From Acrasis kona (lineage: Eukaryota > Heterolobosea > Eutetramitea > Acrasida > Acrasidae), in contig JAOPGA020000136.1 of the NCBI GenBank assembly GCA_026419775.2, positions 1 to 38,050 of the forward strand: DNA of 38,050 bases, in the 5' to 3' direction. Position numbers and translations under genes: made by a program. How positions within the stretch are numbered: the stretch's first letter is position 1; each line of letters begins with the position of its first letter. Below the pieces are notes generated by a model. It was given only the letters and a program-made list of their open reading frames with translations, had not been told where the DNA came from and ran no database searches. Of the stretch, positions 1-9,365 are shown one piece after another.

Positions 1-344
1 CAATGGTTCTTCCCTGTTCGGCGTACTCAAGAAAGCGAAGTATTTGTTACCTCCAATTACGAGTTCGAATCCTTGATCATAACGTTGTGCCAGTTTCCTT
101 CGTTTCCGCTTTCGTCTTTGGCTAGTGTTGGAGTCGAGAGCGTGACTGTGAACTTCCTTGAGGGTGTTAATGGAGCTTTGAGTTGGCACTTCTCTAGGGC
201 TTGCTCTTTTGATAGATTCTGTTCGGTGAGTTGGAATGACCATTCTCCGGGTGTTTTGTCTGGCATGCAATGCACTGGCAAGTCACATAGTGAGTAGCCT
301 ACTAAGCATATCACAGCCACTATCAATATCAATACTTTTTTCAT
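1..344 (-). CDS. CTSC: Cathepsin C (dipeptidyl peptidase I) N-terminal part, cut by window edge
   Basis: Lysosomal cysteine protease that removes dipeptides from protein N-termini. Only the start is in the window. Seen: ATG at 344, a signal peptide (MKKVLILIVAVICLVGYSLC), then DLPVHC and a W-x-F pattern typical of the cathepsin C exclusion domain, which blocks the active-site cleft and gives the enzyme its exopeptidase character. The ORF as written stops at 57, but another frame from about 81 to 1 reads YDQGFELVIGGNKYFAF, which lines up with the family's YNQGFE...FAF segment. One base therefore appears to be missing near 82-90 (an assembly error or a real lesion). No GT-AG pair there would explain it as an intron. 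The catalytic papain-fold domain lies outside the window. Family call from motif recollection; fairly sure. Confidence 0.75.
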
Positions 345-481
345 TTTTTGTATTGGAGTTCGTTTTGGAGGATCTGTTTAAATTGGGTTCTCCACTCCGG
401 GTTGTCCGCTTTAACAAAACGAAAGGAGTTACGGGAGTGGATTGGAGCAATTCAGGACTGCATATTTACAATAGATTTTTA

Positions 482-1714
482 TTAATCTTGAACCTGGATG
501 AAGTCACCAAGGTGCTCCTTTTCCTTGCCATTCTGACAGAATACAATATTCATGGCGTTCGCTAACATGTTTGCCTTTATGCTGAAATTGACACCAAGAA
601 CAACACTGCCGTTCCTGCCCATCCCATTGAGGTCAGGCATAGAATTAACCTCTAGCAGATAAGGTTTTAAATTACTGTCGAACAAAACATCAAAACCTAA
701 CACCTCAAAACATTTCGATTTTACTTGATCGAATGTTTCACCAGAATCATAAACATGATCTTTATATTTTTCTGAGTAGATGGTATGGTTTATAGATTGC
801 AAAACAAGATGCTTCAAATCAAAAACAGGATCATGATTTAATTCATTCATCAAATTTTTAAAACTTTTATTATTAAAACTACCAAAGCACTCATCATGCC
901 CACCATTAATAATATCGGCCATCTTTTTATTATTAATAGTATTATTTGTGATGTGTTTATAAGAATTTTCAAGTGAATTCAAATCATTGTCATAAATTTC
1001 ACTTGCAGATCTTACTATGCCATCATTATAAAGATATATTTGATGACCTGATTTAAGTAACACATATAAACGCACATCTACTTTCTTGTTGTTTACAAGA
1101 AGAGGATTATCAATATAAAGCGAGACAATATTTCTTTTTGTTTTTGATTCACAACGACCTGCTCGTTGGTGTATGTTGGTATCTGTTAATACCTGCTCAT
1201 GGGTAAGAATTCTAATATTTTTACCCTCACCATTAGCGACGGGTTTCACAATCCATAACTTGTGTTGGTTTATTGTTTGAGAGAATTCGTGAGAATCTCT
1301 GGGTAGGACATATGATTCAGGGAGAAAATTAAAATTAGATAAATGGTCGCACATCAAGTATTTATGGGTTAGTTCATGGCTATTTGGAAAATGATTAATT
1401 AATGTATCTGGATGTAGTTTTATTTTTGGAAAATGTACACCCCAGTGAAGATTGTATTTCGATTTTAAAAGTTCTCTTCTGTTGATTTTGATGCAAACTA
1501 AATTATTTTCTTCAAGGGTTCGTCGCAATACGGTGAAGGAGTTTCGTTCCTTTACTCTATCGTCAAGGTAATATGTTATGGTGTTTTCGTTGATGATTGG
1601 TTGTTCGATGACGTGATCGTATTTGCATATTTTTATGTAGGGACATTGTTTTCCTCGAAGTATATGATGACACTTGGGTGGTGGTGCTGTTCTTGGTTCG
1701 ACTGGTTTGAACAT
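482..1714 (-). CDS. Tubulin-tyrosine-ligase-like (TTL family) enzyme with N-terminal CCCH zinc finger
   Basis: Intronless 410-residue ORF. The TTL fold is an ATP-grasp ligase that adds Glu, Gly or Tyr to tubulin or other proteins. Visible motifs: LWIVKPVANGEGKNI (about 150-165, nucleotide-binding strand), YIDNPLLVNNKKVDVRLYVL (about 200-219, the KxDLRxYVL substrate/ATP site, here with Val for Leu) and FDVLFDSNLKPYLLEVNSMP (about 343-362, the DxxLKPxLLEVN metal site). Before the ligase core there is a CCCH finger, C15-x8-C24-x5-C30-x3-H34, of the kind that usually binds RNA. That combination is not usual for TTL proteins. Stop is TAA. The substrate (tubulin or not) cannot be told from sequence. 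The start is the ATG at 1714, which includes the finger. Confidence 0.88.
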   Translation of the reverse strand: MFKPVEPRTAPPPKCHHILRGKQCPYIKICKYDHVIEQPIINENTITYYLDDRVKERNSFTVLRRTLEENNLVCIKINRRELLKSKYNLHWGVHFPKIKLHPDTLINHFPNSHELTHKYLMCDHLSNFNFLPESYVLPRDSHEFSQTINQHKLWIVKPVANGEGKNIRILTHEQVLTDTNIHQRAGRCESKTKRNIVSLYIDNPLLVNNKKVDVRLYVLLKSGHQIYLYNDGIVRSASEIYDNDLNSLENSYKHITNNTINNKKMADIINGGHDECFGSFNNKSFKNLMNELNHDPVFDLKHLVLQSINHTIYSEKYKDHVYDSGETFDQVKSKCFEVLGFDVLFDSNLKPYLLEVNSMPDLNGMGRNGSVVLGVNFSIKANMLANAMNIVFCQNGKEKEHLGDFIQVQD

Positions 1715-3063
1715 TCAGAGTTGACAGCTTACAATCTTCTTGCTTGCTACTGTGCGGTGTTTTGTTTTATAATGGTCACGCAAGAAAGAGATGAATTTTG
1801 GACGACCGTCGACTGATGACATCACTCCATTAGGATAGTAGAATAAAAATTCAGCCTAGAAGTGGCGACTAAAAAATCAAATTAAAGGATGTAATTGTGG
1901 TAGTATTTTATCGTGACCTTAGTGATACAAAGCCATTTACACAAACAATGACATTGTAAGAGCAAGAATCCAAGTATTTTAACATTTCATTAATAAATTG
2001 TCGACGTAATTTAATGTGTTACTTTCATATATATTAATCCAACATCGTTTCTGAGTCAGTTTTATGTTTCAGCCAAATAGTAAGGCACAAATGACCTAAC
2101 TCAGCATATGTTACAGTGGTTCAGACAGCACCTACGCCGGACAAAATACACTCTTATCCACTGGATACAACACGCTTTACAATAGCGTCCACTCTAATAG
2201 TATAACATCGTCCAGGCTTGGAGGTACTAAAATAACTCTATTCTTCAAAAATAATCATGCAGTGGTATATTACAATGCGATCAGTGCCATAAACAAAATA
2301 TATGACATGATTTGTGCTAAAAATCTCTATAGCAAGACAATTGATAATTATCCTCGGGGTCAGGACCTAGACTATTTAAACAACGTATTTTCATCACATT
2401 CACGAACGCAAAAACAAAAACACATCATGGACAGTCTCATCTCTTGAGACTCTGCTACTTCTAGTCAGAGCGACGATCAGCTAGTACGACGAACGTAAGG
2501 TCTCACGACTCGTAACACCGTTTGTCAGAAGGCTGTAATCATGGAGAGATTGCTTGGTTGCCGCTACCCACTGCTACGCACCTGTCACACCCAGTCACAT
2601 CACTATCGGTCACCACAAACAAGGCAAAACTGATGGAAGATTTTGTCAGAGCACCACGTCAATCACGAATATACCGGTTTTTAACATCCGTTAGTACCAT
2701 ACAACCTTTACCATGAATTTATCCAATAAATTAATTCCCATAATCGAATGATTTCATGATTGAACGAACGATTTGTCTTCAACACTCGCTGTAAATAAAA
2801 CAAACATATAAACTATACCTTACTAAACAATTTCTTTTATGTTACATTTACATGATTCGAAACCTAACGATGTGGGATTTGCGAATTTAAACTTGAATAA
2901 TAACATCTCAAAGTGTTTGAAAATGGGTGCTAATGGTGTCGTTCTTGTTCACTCCATATTTGAGGTGGTGGAACACATTGCTTGTTGACCAAAGTGTGTA
3001 TATTATAGTTACAACAATTATAATGAAAGCACCATGTGGACTTTTGAAAGTTATACATTTATT
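1715..3063. other. Long intergenic stretch with short open frames only
   Basis: About 1.35 kb between the TTL gene start and the C2 gene end. It holds no recognisable gene. A plus-strand frame is open from 2100 to 2447 (listed separately). A 49-codon plus ORF at 2839-2988 contains the protein-like run MGANGVVLVHSIFEVVEHI, but I know no family for it. A further frame at 2522-2716 looks random. No tRNA, inverted-repeat pair or clear transposon end was seen by eye. Confidence 0.4.
2100..2447 (+). other. Unassigned open frame, possible exon
   Basis: A frame open for 115 codons but with no ATG until 2262. It begins just at a CTCAG that could serve as a splice acceptor, and reads like ordinary protein (for example SRLGGTKITLFFKNNHAVVYYN) rather than simple sequence. 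The stop is TGA at 2445-2447, unlike every readable host gene in the window. No upstream exon could be placed with confidence. It may be an exon of an unknown gene, a gene relic or chance. Confidence 0.2.
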
Positions 3064-3603
3064 TTACATTAGTGAAGTTGTTCTCGGAGAACTCATATTA
3101 ACAGCTTGGTCTATTGTGTATTCATGAGCTATATATGACGGATATACAAAGTCAGAATTTCTGATGCCTGGCACTTTTATTGTTGTTTTAGGAGCGCGGC
3201 CAAAATCTACTGCGAAAAGTGCAATTCTAATATCTCCGTGTTGTGCAGCCATTAGAGAGTACCATTTTTCTAATGTTTCCCCCATAGTCAAGTCCTTCAA
3301 CAAAATTCTGGCTCGCCCAATTAATCTATCTTTACCCCCGAACTTTCCTCCTTTGTCATAAACATCCACAATGATATCATCAATCGTTGGGTCATAAACG
3401 TCGAAAGTGTATGACTGATTGAACTTTGGGTGTAGCGTGTTCTTGACCACAGGTGTTGTGAATGTTTGGCCCCTTAGTGATAGCACTACGTAAGGGTTAC
3501 TCTTTTTCAAAATCTTGTGTCCCACTTCAAGCTCTTTTGCTTCGAAAACGTGAACTTTCAACTGATATACCATCTTGTTTTTTTGTTGATTTATTTTTAT
3601 CAT
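3064..3603 (-). CDS. Small C2-domain protein
   Basis: 179 codons; the ATG at 3573 (residue 11, MVYQLKV) may be the true start because the C2 fold begins right there. C2 domains dock proteins on phospholipid membranes, often with Ca2+. Seen: LKVHVFEAKEL (strand 1), then KSNPYVVLSL in place of the usual SDPYV, then TFDVYDP, DVYDKGGKFGGKDRLIG and a closing WYSLM. Some Asp ligands of the Ca2+ loops are present (DVYDP, DVYDK) but the first-loop Asp is Asn, so calcium binding may be weak or absent. About 50 residues follow the domain without recognisable motif. It has one domain and no TM segment, so it is probably a peripheral membrane adaptor. Stop TAA. Confidence 0.85.
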   Translation of the reverse strand: MIKINQQKNKMVYQLKVHVFEAKELEVGHKILKKSNPYVVLSLRGQTFTTPVVKNTLHPKFNQSYTFDVYDPTIDDIIVDVYDKGGKFGGKDRLIGRARILLKDLTMGETLEKWYSLMAAQHGDIRIALFAVDFGRAPKTTIKVPGIRNSDFVYPSYIAHEYTIDQAVNMSSPRTTSLM

Positions 3604-3876
3604 TCGCTTTCATAGGATATGCAATCTATTATTAGCCTTCTTTTTCTTACAACAACAACACATACTACTCACACAAATTCGAGAAGAGCAATCATTCCAG
3701 CCCACTTCTATCATAAATATTTTTTTATTCAATCTACAACCATTTTCTTAACCCACATTATGGGCTGTTGTCCTTCGATGCTACACAAAGTTAGCGGAGT
3801 GTGACCTTGTCTATTGTATTAAGAGAGCAAGCAGTGACATCTTTTATAATTAAGACTAACAATAATGTTCTACTAT

Positions 3877-5257
3877 CTAAATATCATACGAAAGCTCTTG
3901 TTCTACGCTCTCAGAAGTAATGAACTCCTCTGGCTTGGATTCATTTTCGTTATTGTTATCAATGGGTTGTGACTCGATACTTGCAGGTACAGCCAACGAA
4001 GTAGCAGTTACTGGTTCTACTTTTATTGGCTCTGGCACTTGCTTACTACTGAATTTGATCCTCCGTAGTCTATGTCTAGTGTCTGGTGCCTTTTTGAATA
4101 ACACTTTGCTTTTCTTGAAAAACTCTTTTGACCCATACCTACCAAAGTTCACTACACTACTGCCTACTAAACCAAAAAATGCTGCAAGAATGCCAAGTCC
4201 GAGCAATGCGTAAAAACAAAACAATACTTTACCAAGATCAGTTGAGGGAGTTACATCGCCATAACCAATTGTTGTAAGTGTGACAAAGCAGAACCATTCA
4301 GCTGTTTGGTAATCCCATTCCTCTACTGCGTAGAAGATACCGCCACCAACTAATATATACATCCATAAGAAAAACAATAGTGCAATGGATTGTGCAACAG
4401 TACTTGATGCTAAAAATAGAATCTTTTTCTCGAAGGGACTAAGAATATCGAGTAGTTCTCTTCGAACATGAATAGTAAGTGGTTGATAACTTTTATTAGT
4501 GAGCAAGGCCTTGAGCCTTATCATTAAAGTTTTGAGGTATATACTAAACAGAAGAACAACAGATTCCGCATTTTTTATAGTTTGAGCACTCAAAAGTGCT
4601 ATCAGAGTACCTGTTAAACCTAACCCTATCATACTTATGATTTGTATACACACCCTACCTGCGACGGTATACGGAATTATATCACCATAACCTGATTATT
4701 TTAGAATTTGCTGAGTAATGAATGTAATGTACCTATCGTAGTCATGGTAACAATCATAAAGTAGATGGTATTTCCGTATGACCATTTAGCCTTCTCTAGT
4801 TCGACGTCAATGTCTCCTAATTGAATTTCTTGGGTGGTTGGCGTCACATAACTCCCTATGGCAAACATTGGGATTGCAGCGAGGCAAATAAATATGAGGA
4901 GGCCAATTAAGATAACCAAGATTTTTAGGTAATCAATGCATATGCCTTTGAGTGTAGGAAGTCTAACATCGTTACCATCTGTGGTGATGTAAAGGGTTTT
5001 GCATGGCGATTTTACATACATTTGTTGTTTTTGAATCTATTTCTAATAACTCTCATTGAGTCGTCGCATATTAAAAGCCCTACATTTCCGGATAACCCCT
5101 TCCAATCGTTTACTAATGCGTTAAAAGGGATTTCGTTGGCCTCCTTAACAATAAAACATGATTGAAATTCTGATGAAGGGTGGAAGCATTGGCAGAAATG
5201 ACAAAACAGTGTTTGGACTTCAACAATGCAGAATTCTGGCTTCTCTTTTTCGTCCAT
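3877..5257 (-). CDS. Two-pore-domain potassium channel (three exons)
   Basis: Three fragments join perfectly through two 41-nt introns: exon 1 5257-5020, intron 5019-4979 (GTATGT...CAG), exon 2 4978-4733, intron 4732-4692 (GTACAT...CAG), exon 3 4691-3877. The product is 432 aa. The second junction rebuilds the selectivity filter, since half of TIGYGD lies on each exon. Layout: cytosolic N-terminus 1-96, TM1 about 97-121, pore 1 with TIGYGD 160-165, TM2 about 175-197, TM3 about 255-280, pore 2 with TIGYGD 302-307, TM4, then a charged C-tail ending with TAG. Two identical K+ filters in one chain indicate a dimeric K2P/TPK-type leak or vacuolar channel. No EF-hand or cyclic-nucleotide domain is seen. 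The N-terminal part has CHFCQC, of unknown role. The start could be upstream at 5389, but the ATG at 5257 is the best. Confidence 0.92.
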
Positions 5258-5925
5258 AGCCCAATGGTCATTTATTCTATTTTTAAAGTAGAAGAAAATA
5301 GCCCCGATGTAACGACCACGATTGAAAGTGGGCTTAGGAAGGAAGCGGCGGAGTGGAGAGTTTAAATAAATGAAGTATTGCAAAAGCACTTTAATCCACG
5401 CATCGCGATAAAACTTCGATACTTGAGATTATTCACATTAACCGAAACAATATGCATGGCATTAACAAGATAACGAGGACTATGGAAATTATAAAAAAAA
5501 CTGGAAAATTTTACCAATAGACGCCAATTACCGGCATTAGCACAATTCAAGGTTTACACAAAAAGTGCTTGGTCAGAAGAGATTTATGAAGCAGAGATCT
5601 GTACAAGCCTACTTCATGAGACGAGAACCAGAAGCAGTGGGGGCGCTGCAGGCTTTCCATCCGGAATGGGGAAAGTTTGTACTGGGGAATGAAGCCATAG
5701 AAGGAGCTTGAGTCTGTCGTGACTGTGTTCGATGTACCCCTCCTGCACCAGTGAGCTGGGCTCCAACATTGGTCCGTGCTATGGTTCCTCTTGATGGAAA
5801 TATAGTAGTGGCACTTGGTGGATTGTACTTGATATATTTTTAAAGAAAAAGACTCTTCTTCTCACAAATCAATCAACCAAGAGAAAAATTGTAATACATA
5901 TTGACTTTTGACATCAACCATCAAC
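5258..5925. other. Intergenic region with a GC-richer block open in several frames
   Basis: Between the channel gene start and the coiled-coil gene start. From about 5580 to 5835 the sequence is richer in G+C. On the minus strand a 74-codon stop-free frame without ATG is rich in S, T and P (it contains SATTIFPSRGTIARTNVGAQ). On the plus strand a frame reads KVYTKSAWSEEIYEAEICTS, and a 40-codon ATG ORF starts at 5587. They cannot all be real. The minus frame could join an ATG exon through a 70-nt GTATTA...AAG intron, but the acceptor is weak. I cannot assign a function. Confidence 0.3.
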
Positions 5926-6558
5926 ATGGTGAGCAAAAAGTTTGTTGCGATTGTTGCTGTATCCAATATACTGATGCTCACTTGCCTTGGATTCGTTGTG
6001 TATTCACAAATGATACAAATAGCTAGTTTGCAATCAAATATTTCGTCTCTCACAATTACTAACAAAGAAGCAAATTCGAAGATGAGTTCCCTAAACGAAA
6101 TTATCCAGGATCAAACCTCTCAGATTAGAAAATGGAAAGAGGAATCTGAGAAAATATCTAATGACCACAATGTGCTATCAGAGGAACACGAAAAGTCAAA
6201 ATCTAACGCACGTAGCGAACAATCAAGGATCATAGTAGAAAAGTCAAAGTTGGAATCACAATTGGATCATTCCCTTGCTAGTAACAAGTTATTGACCGAA
6301 AAGATTTCAAACCTTGAGATTAAATTAAGCGAATCTTCAGAAGAGCTTACCAAGTTGAAAATCGACTATGAAAAAGCTACAAACGAATTCAAAGCGTCGG
6401 AAGGGGAATGGAGATTGAAACAGGTCAAGTGGGAAATGCTACGAAAAAGTTTGACCGTAACCTCATATCCACCACTAGGTAATGTTAATGCTGAGAGATC
6501 AAACAAGAAGAACACGCCAGTAGAGAAAATCATAAAAAAGGGCAAGGCAGTGATATAA
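5926..6558 (+). CDS. Signal-anchored coiled-coil protein
   Basis: 210 residues starting at ATG 5926; the frame is also open upstream but without an ATG. Residues about 5-28 (FVAIVAVSNILMLTCLGFVVY) form one hydrophobic anchor. From about 35 to 165 the chain is highly charged and heptad-like (K, E, S, L, I), a long parallel coiled coil. A short basic tail with ERSNKKNTPVEKIIKKGKAV ends at TAA. The arrangement resembles membrane tethers or type II single-pass structural proteins. No enzymatic motif is present and I recognise no named family. The main body most likely projects into the cytosol or lumen as a rod. Confidence 0.7.
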   Translation: MVSKKFVAIVAVSNILMLTCLGFVVYSQMIQIASLQSNISSLTITNKEANSKMSSLNEIIQDQTSQIRKWKEESEKISNDHNVLSEEHEKSKSNARSEQSRIIVEKSKLESQLDHSLASNKLLTEKISNLEIKLSESSEELTKLKIDYEKATNEFKASEGEWRLKQVKWEMLRKSLTVTSYPPLGNVNAERSNKKNTPVEKIIKKGKAVI

Positions 6559-6890
6559 AACAATTCAAATTTTGTAAATAATAATAATAAAAGTTACCCT
6601 TTTTAATCTTCCCACGGCACCGGTTCTGCTATCCGACGTTGCCTCCTCCTTTTACGGCTTGGACTGGCTTCGCTTGTTGCTTCAGTGTTGTCTTTCTCAT
6701 CGTCCGTGTGGTACTATTTTTTGCAAGTTCGGCTCTGGAGTAAGATGATTGATTCGAGATCAGAGATATAACATTAAATATGTGATGACTGAAGAAAATA
6801 GCTTGGAAAATGTGTTAATTTATTACAAGCGTTAATTATAACAACACAATCTTGTGAGAACTTGTTTAAATGTAAAAGTTAAAAACTTGT
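6559..6890. other. Intergenic region with a possible terminal exon
   Basis: Separates the coiled-coil gene from the secreted-protein gene. An AATAATAATAATAAAA run after 6570 may serve as a polyadenylation region for the upstream gene. The only coding-like piece is the minus-strand tail listed at 6603-6713. The rest is AT-rich without recognisable elements. Confidence 0.4.
6603..6713 (-). pseudogene. Orphan C-terminal exon with basic (NLS-like) tail
   Basis: A 36-codon stop-free stretch ending in TAA. It is preceded on its own strand by AAAAAATAG, a usable splice acceptor. It encodes an acidic run followed by SEASPSRKRRRQRRIAEP, a strong nuclear-localisation-type basic cluster. No upstream exon is evident, so it is either the last exon of an unrecognised gene or a relic. 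The tail resembles the SEGASPARKRKRATSG tail of the broken gene at 36105-36459, so the two may be members of one family. Weak call. Confidence 0.3.
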
Positions 6891-7818
6891 TTATTTATGA
6901 CAACTGTCAGGGAAACCTTCGCATCCCTTCTGTTGGACTTGGTCACATGTTCCTGCACAGATTTCTCTGACGTTTAAATCCTTGAATTGGAATATAATAT
7001 CGTCGGCTCTAAAAGCAGCAATTGGACCACCATAATAAATAGTTGCATCTTGTGCTCTTTCTCTTTTAGTGATGGGATTTTTGCACTCTGCTTTGTGCTC
7101 TTTACCTTTGACTTGCCCAGGATGATCCTCAAACTCAATCTCCTTGACCCAATTGTTGGTTGCATTTCTGTCAACATACAGCTCCATCTTGACATTTTGC
7201 GGTGCTGTATTGTACATGACCATCTTTAATCCGACCCACTTATTGATGATTTGTCCATAATGCTTGTTTGATAGTCTTGCAGTGTATCCACCTTTAAAGT
7301 TTAGTTTCCAGATGTATGTTTTTTTACAAACCAGTGTGCCAAACCTCCTTCTTGAAGAAAAGGTCTCCTGGAAAATTGTAGTATCCCTTGATAGATGTGC
7401 CGTCGCAACCACCTCCTTTTGTTGTGTGTCTACCACCCCTTGCGTATACTGAAATAGTTGTTGAAAATGTACATTAATCGAAGGGTATCTTACAAACTAA
7501 TTGGGGCATTTTGTCTCCAGTTTTCTTGTTGACTTTGAAATAACCTGTGAGCTCCACATCCCTCCACATGACATCGTTAGCTTTTGTGTGGATTTCGAGT
7601 CTTGTTTGAGGTTCTGTATTTTGGTACGAACCGTCAGATTGCTTGACGATTGTCTGTCTGGGGTCAAAGTAGGGATCTTTTGGCTGAGTAAATGTCCACT
7701 GTCTTCCATTTTGTTTTGTTGGGTAGATTTGTTTAATACCATTGTGTTGTGTGATGCTAACAGCAAGTGTGGTGCACAATAAAGACAACAGCAGGAGCAG
7801 CAGGTGTAAAATTGACAT
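6891..7818 (-). CDS. Secreted protein, alginate-lyase-like family (two exons, apparent frameshift)
   Basis: ATG at 7818 with a signal peptide (MSILHLLLLLLSLLCTTLA). Exon 1 7818-7494 joins exon 2 from 7448 through a 45-nt intron 7493-7449 (GTAAGA...CAG). The join reads LVLYARGGRHTTKGGGCDG, then GTSIKG, FKKEVWH, later WVGLKMVMYN, VKMELYVD and YYGGPIAAFRADD. From memory, this order (VELTGYFKV, ARGGRH, GC[ED]GT, KExWH, WVG.K.V.YN, VK.E.YVD, GGP.A.FR) marks a family of extracellular proteins in fungi and amoebae that I associate with beta-jelly-roll polysaccharide lyase-like folds; unverified. The reading frame changes by one base near the seven-A run at 7319-7325, because the ARGGRH frame ends in TAA there. 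This is either an assembly error or a recent lesion. Otherwise coding is intact to TAA at 6891. Confidence 0.6.
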
Positions 7819-7918
7819 TGATTTAACTTGATTGATTTGCAAATCAATTTGTTGTAAAGAAAAACTGTTCAAAAACAACTTTCCACTATCCATACACACA
7901 CTTGAAGAACAGTAACGT

Positions 7919-8290
7919 TTATTGTTTAATCTTATCATAACTAATGTAACATAACTCTTCACATCCATGTTCTTCATCTGCTTGATAAGGACCATGCTTC
8001 ATACCAGGTGGTCGTGAACAGAAATGACCTGCGTCAAACCACTTCTTTAAAGTCTTGTCATACATTCTGCCTTTTAAGATGTATGCTTCCTCCCAAAATT
8101 CATGAACACAGTATGGTGAGCCCCAATGACATCCTGGTGGGTGGTTGAGAAGACTTGTTTGATCTCCAGTGTCTGGATCACGAGATAAAATTTTTAATGT
8201 AGAGAAACCAGAGCAGGCAGGATCTTCTGGAGTCAGGTAGGAGGGAATGATTGACGAGGAACTGGTGAACTCAATTTCTGGTTTTGGCAT
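7919..8290 (-). CDS. Cupin-fold protein
   Basis: 123 residues, single exon, stop TAA. The centre carries a cupin-type core: HPPGCHW, then CVHEFWEEAYILKGRMYD (the G-x-hydrophobic pattern after Glu), then PPGMKHGPY. His and Glu side chains in those motifs are typical metal ligands. This is the ChrR/small-cupin pattern in which one metal is bound in a beta barrel. No signal peptide is seen, so a cytosolic enzyme or sensor is likely; the substrate is unknown. It lies 100 bp upstream of the secreted-protein gene on the same strand. Two adjacent small genes in this orientation do not by themselves prove a functional link. Confidence 0.75.
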   Translation of the reverse strand: MPKPEIEFTSSSSIIPSYLTPEDPACSGFSTLKILSRDPDTGDQTSLLNHPPGCHWGSPYCVHEFWEEAYILKGRMYDKTLKKWFDAGHFCSRPPGMKHGPYQADEEHGCEELCYISYDKIKQ

Positions 8291-8468
8291 TGTTTGTAAA
8301 GGTTGTAAAGCAGTGTTAATTTAAAATAATAGATGCACATCTGTTGTACCTTGAGAGCATGCATACTTGCTCAGTGAACATAATGAGCTCAAAGCTTTTT
8401 ATTATCAGTGGTACAACTTGATACTGTTAGATGGAGGACTAAAAGTGACACCGTCTTTATTTTTGCTT

Positions 8469-8892
8469 TTAAACTACCATAAAGAATTGTTGTAGACCTG
8501 AGCGAGTAGGTGTTGATGAAATATTGCCGGCTTGTAATTCGGTGGTGGATTTGCTGCGCAAAATGTTCTTTAACTCGTCATATTTCATTTCTCTAATGAG
8601 AAATGAGACAGAAGTTAGCAGATCGTCAGTTTCTTGTTCCATCAAACCATATTTGTCGAACCTGATAATTTAATCTCTTGCTGAAGATGTGGCCTCTTGA
8701 CAAAGTCGTATCACGTTCTGGTAAAGCGTTAAACAAATTATCCGCTTCCTTTGTTGTTGTTGCTTTATAATTAAATAAGATGCATCAAATCGATTCGGCG
8801 TTTAAAAAAATTTTGATGGCTTCTCCCATTCCAATTTCTCCCGACTCCAATTTCTTTCTCAAACTATAATAGCGAAGTTTCTGCTGAAACAT
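8469..8892 (-). CDS. Unrecognised small gene with one in-frame TGA, two exons
   Basis: Divergent from RNASEH2C, with only 83 bp between the two ATGs. The frame from ATG 8892 gives 35 residues (MFQQKLRYYSLRKKLESGEI at the start), then TGA at 8787-8785, then continues in the same frame (CILFNYKATTTKEADNLFNA). It crosses a 40-nt intron 8701-8662 (GTCAAG...CAG) and ends after 63 more residues at TAA. The intron join gives a fluent sequence (LPERDTTLFDKYGLMEQETD). About 130 residues in total, charged and helical-looking, with no family I recognise. Explanations for the TGA: sequencing error, a decaying gene, recoding, or a longer intron (an alternative GTTTGA donor in codon 10 with a weak AAG acceptor would remove it). 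Low certainty on the 5' half, moderate on the second exon. Confidence 0.45.
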
Positions 8893-8975
8893 TGAAATCC
8901 CTTATTTCTCCACATTTTTGCATAACAACACTTTCAGGAAATAAGCCACTCCTACTCAACCTTATGCATTACAAA

Positions 8976-9365
8976 ATGGTTGAGGTGGAGTTGAAACATG
9001 ATGAGGAATCGCGGAAGAGTACCGTCGTACATAAGATGCCTTGTAAAATAAAGTACAATGGACAAGCAGACACCGAAACTTATTTGAAAATATCACCTCA
9101 AGAAGGAGACGACAAAACATTATGCTCTTCGTTTAGGGGCAGACCAATTCTTGGCAATATTCTATCTTTTGATGAGAATACTACCGGATTTGTAATAGAC
9201 ACGAGTGATGATTCTTCATGGACTACTTTAGAGTCTTTTGATAAAATAACAAATTGGAGTCTGGATCGTAACCCAAATATAGAGGAAGTTATTAGGGGAA
9301 CTCTGCAAGATTGGTTACCAATATCTGCCGCTCTACACCAGCCACTTGAACTTGATGAAGAATAA
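8976..9365 (+). CDS. RNASEH2C: Ribonuclease H2 subunit C
   Basis: Non-catalytic subunit of the heterotrimeric RNase H2, which removes ribonucleotides and RNA-DNA hybrids in the nucleus. The ATG at 8976 (MVEVELKH) gives 129 residues; the ATG at 8964 is an alternative. Diagnostic features: HKMPCKIKYNG near the start (human-type LPCxIxxNG), then FRGRPILGN (the FRGR-G motif that follows the variable loop), VIDTSD, and a C-terminal W-rich segment where FDKITNWSLD matches the family's FDxxTxWxLD. The size fits the short protist/yeast versions. Stop TAA. The tight divergent spacing with the small gene at 8469-8892 implies a shared promoter. Confidence 0.85.
   Translation: MVEVELKHDEESRKSTVVHKMPCKIKYNGQADTETYLKISPQEGDDKTLCSSFRGRPILGNILSFDENTTGFVIDTSDDSSWTTLESFDKITNWSLDRNPNIEEVIRGTLQDWLPISAALHQPLELDEE

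Noticed and set aside
3619-3804. Plus ORF with MGCCPSMLH
   Set aside because: Thr/His repeats from simple sequence in a 270-bp spacer; no support.
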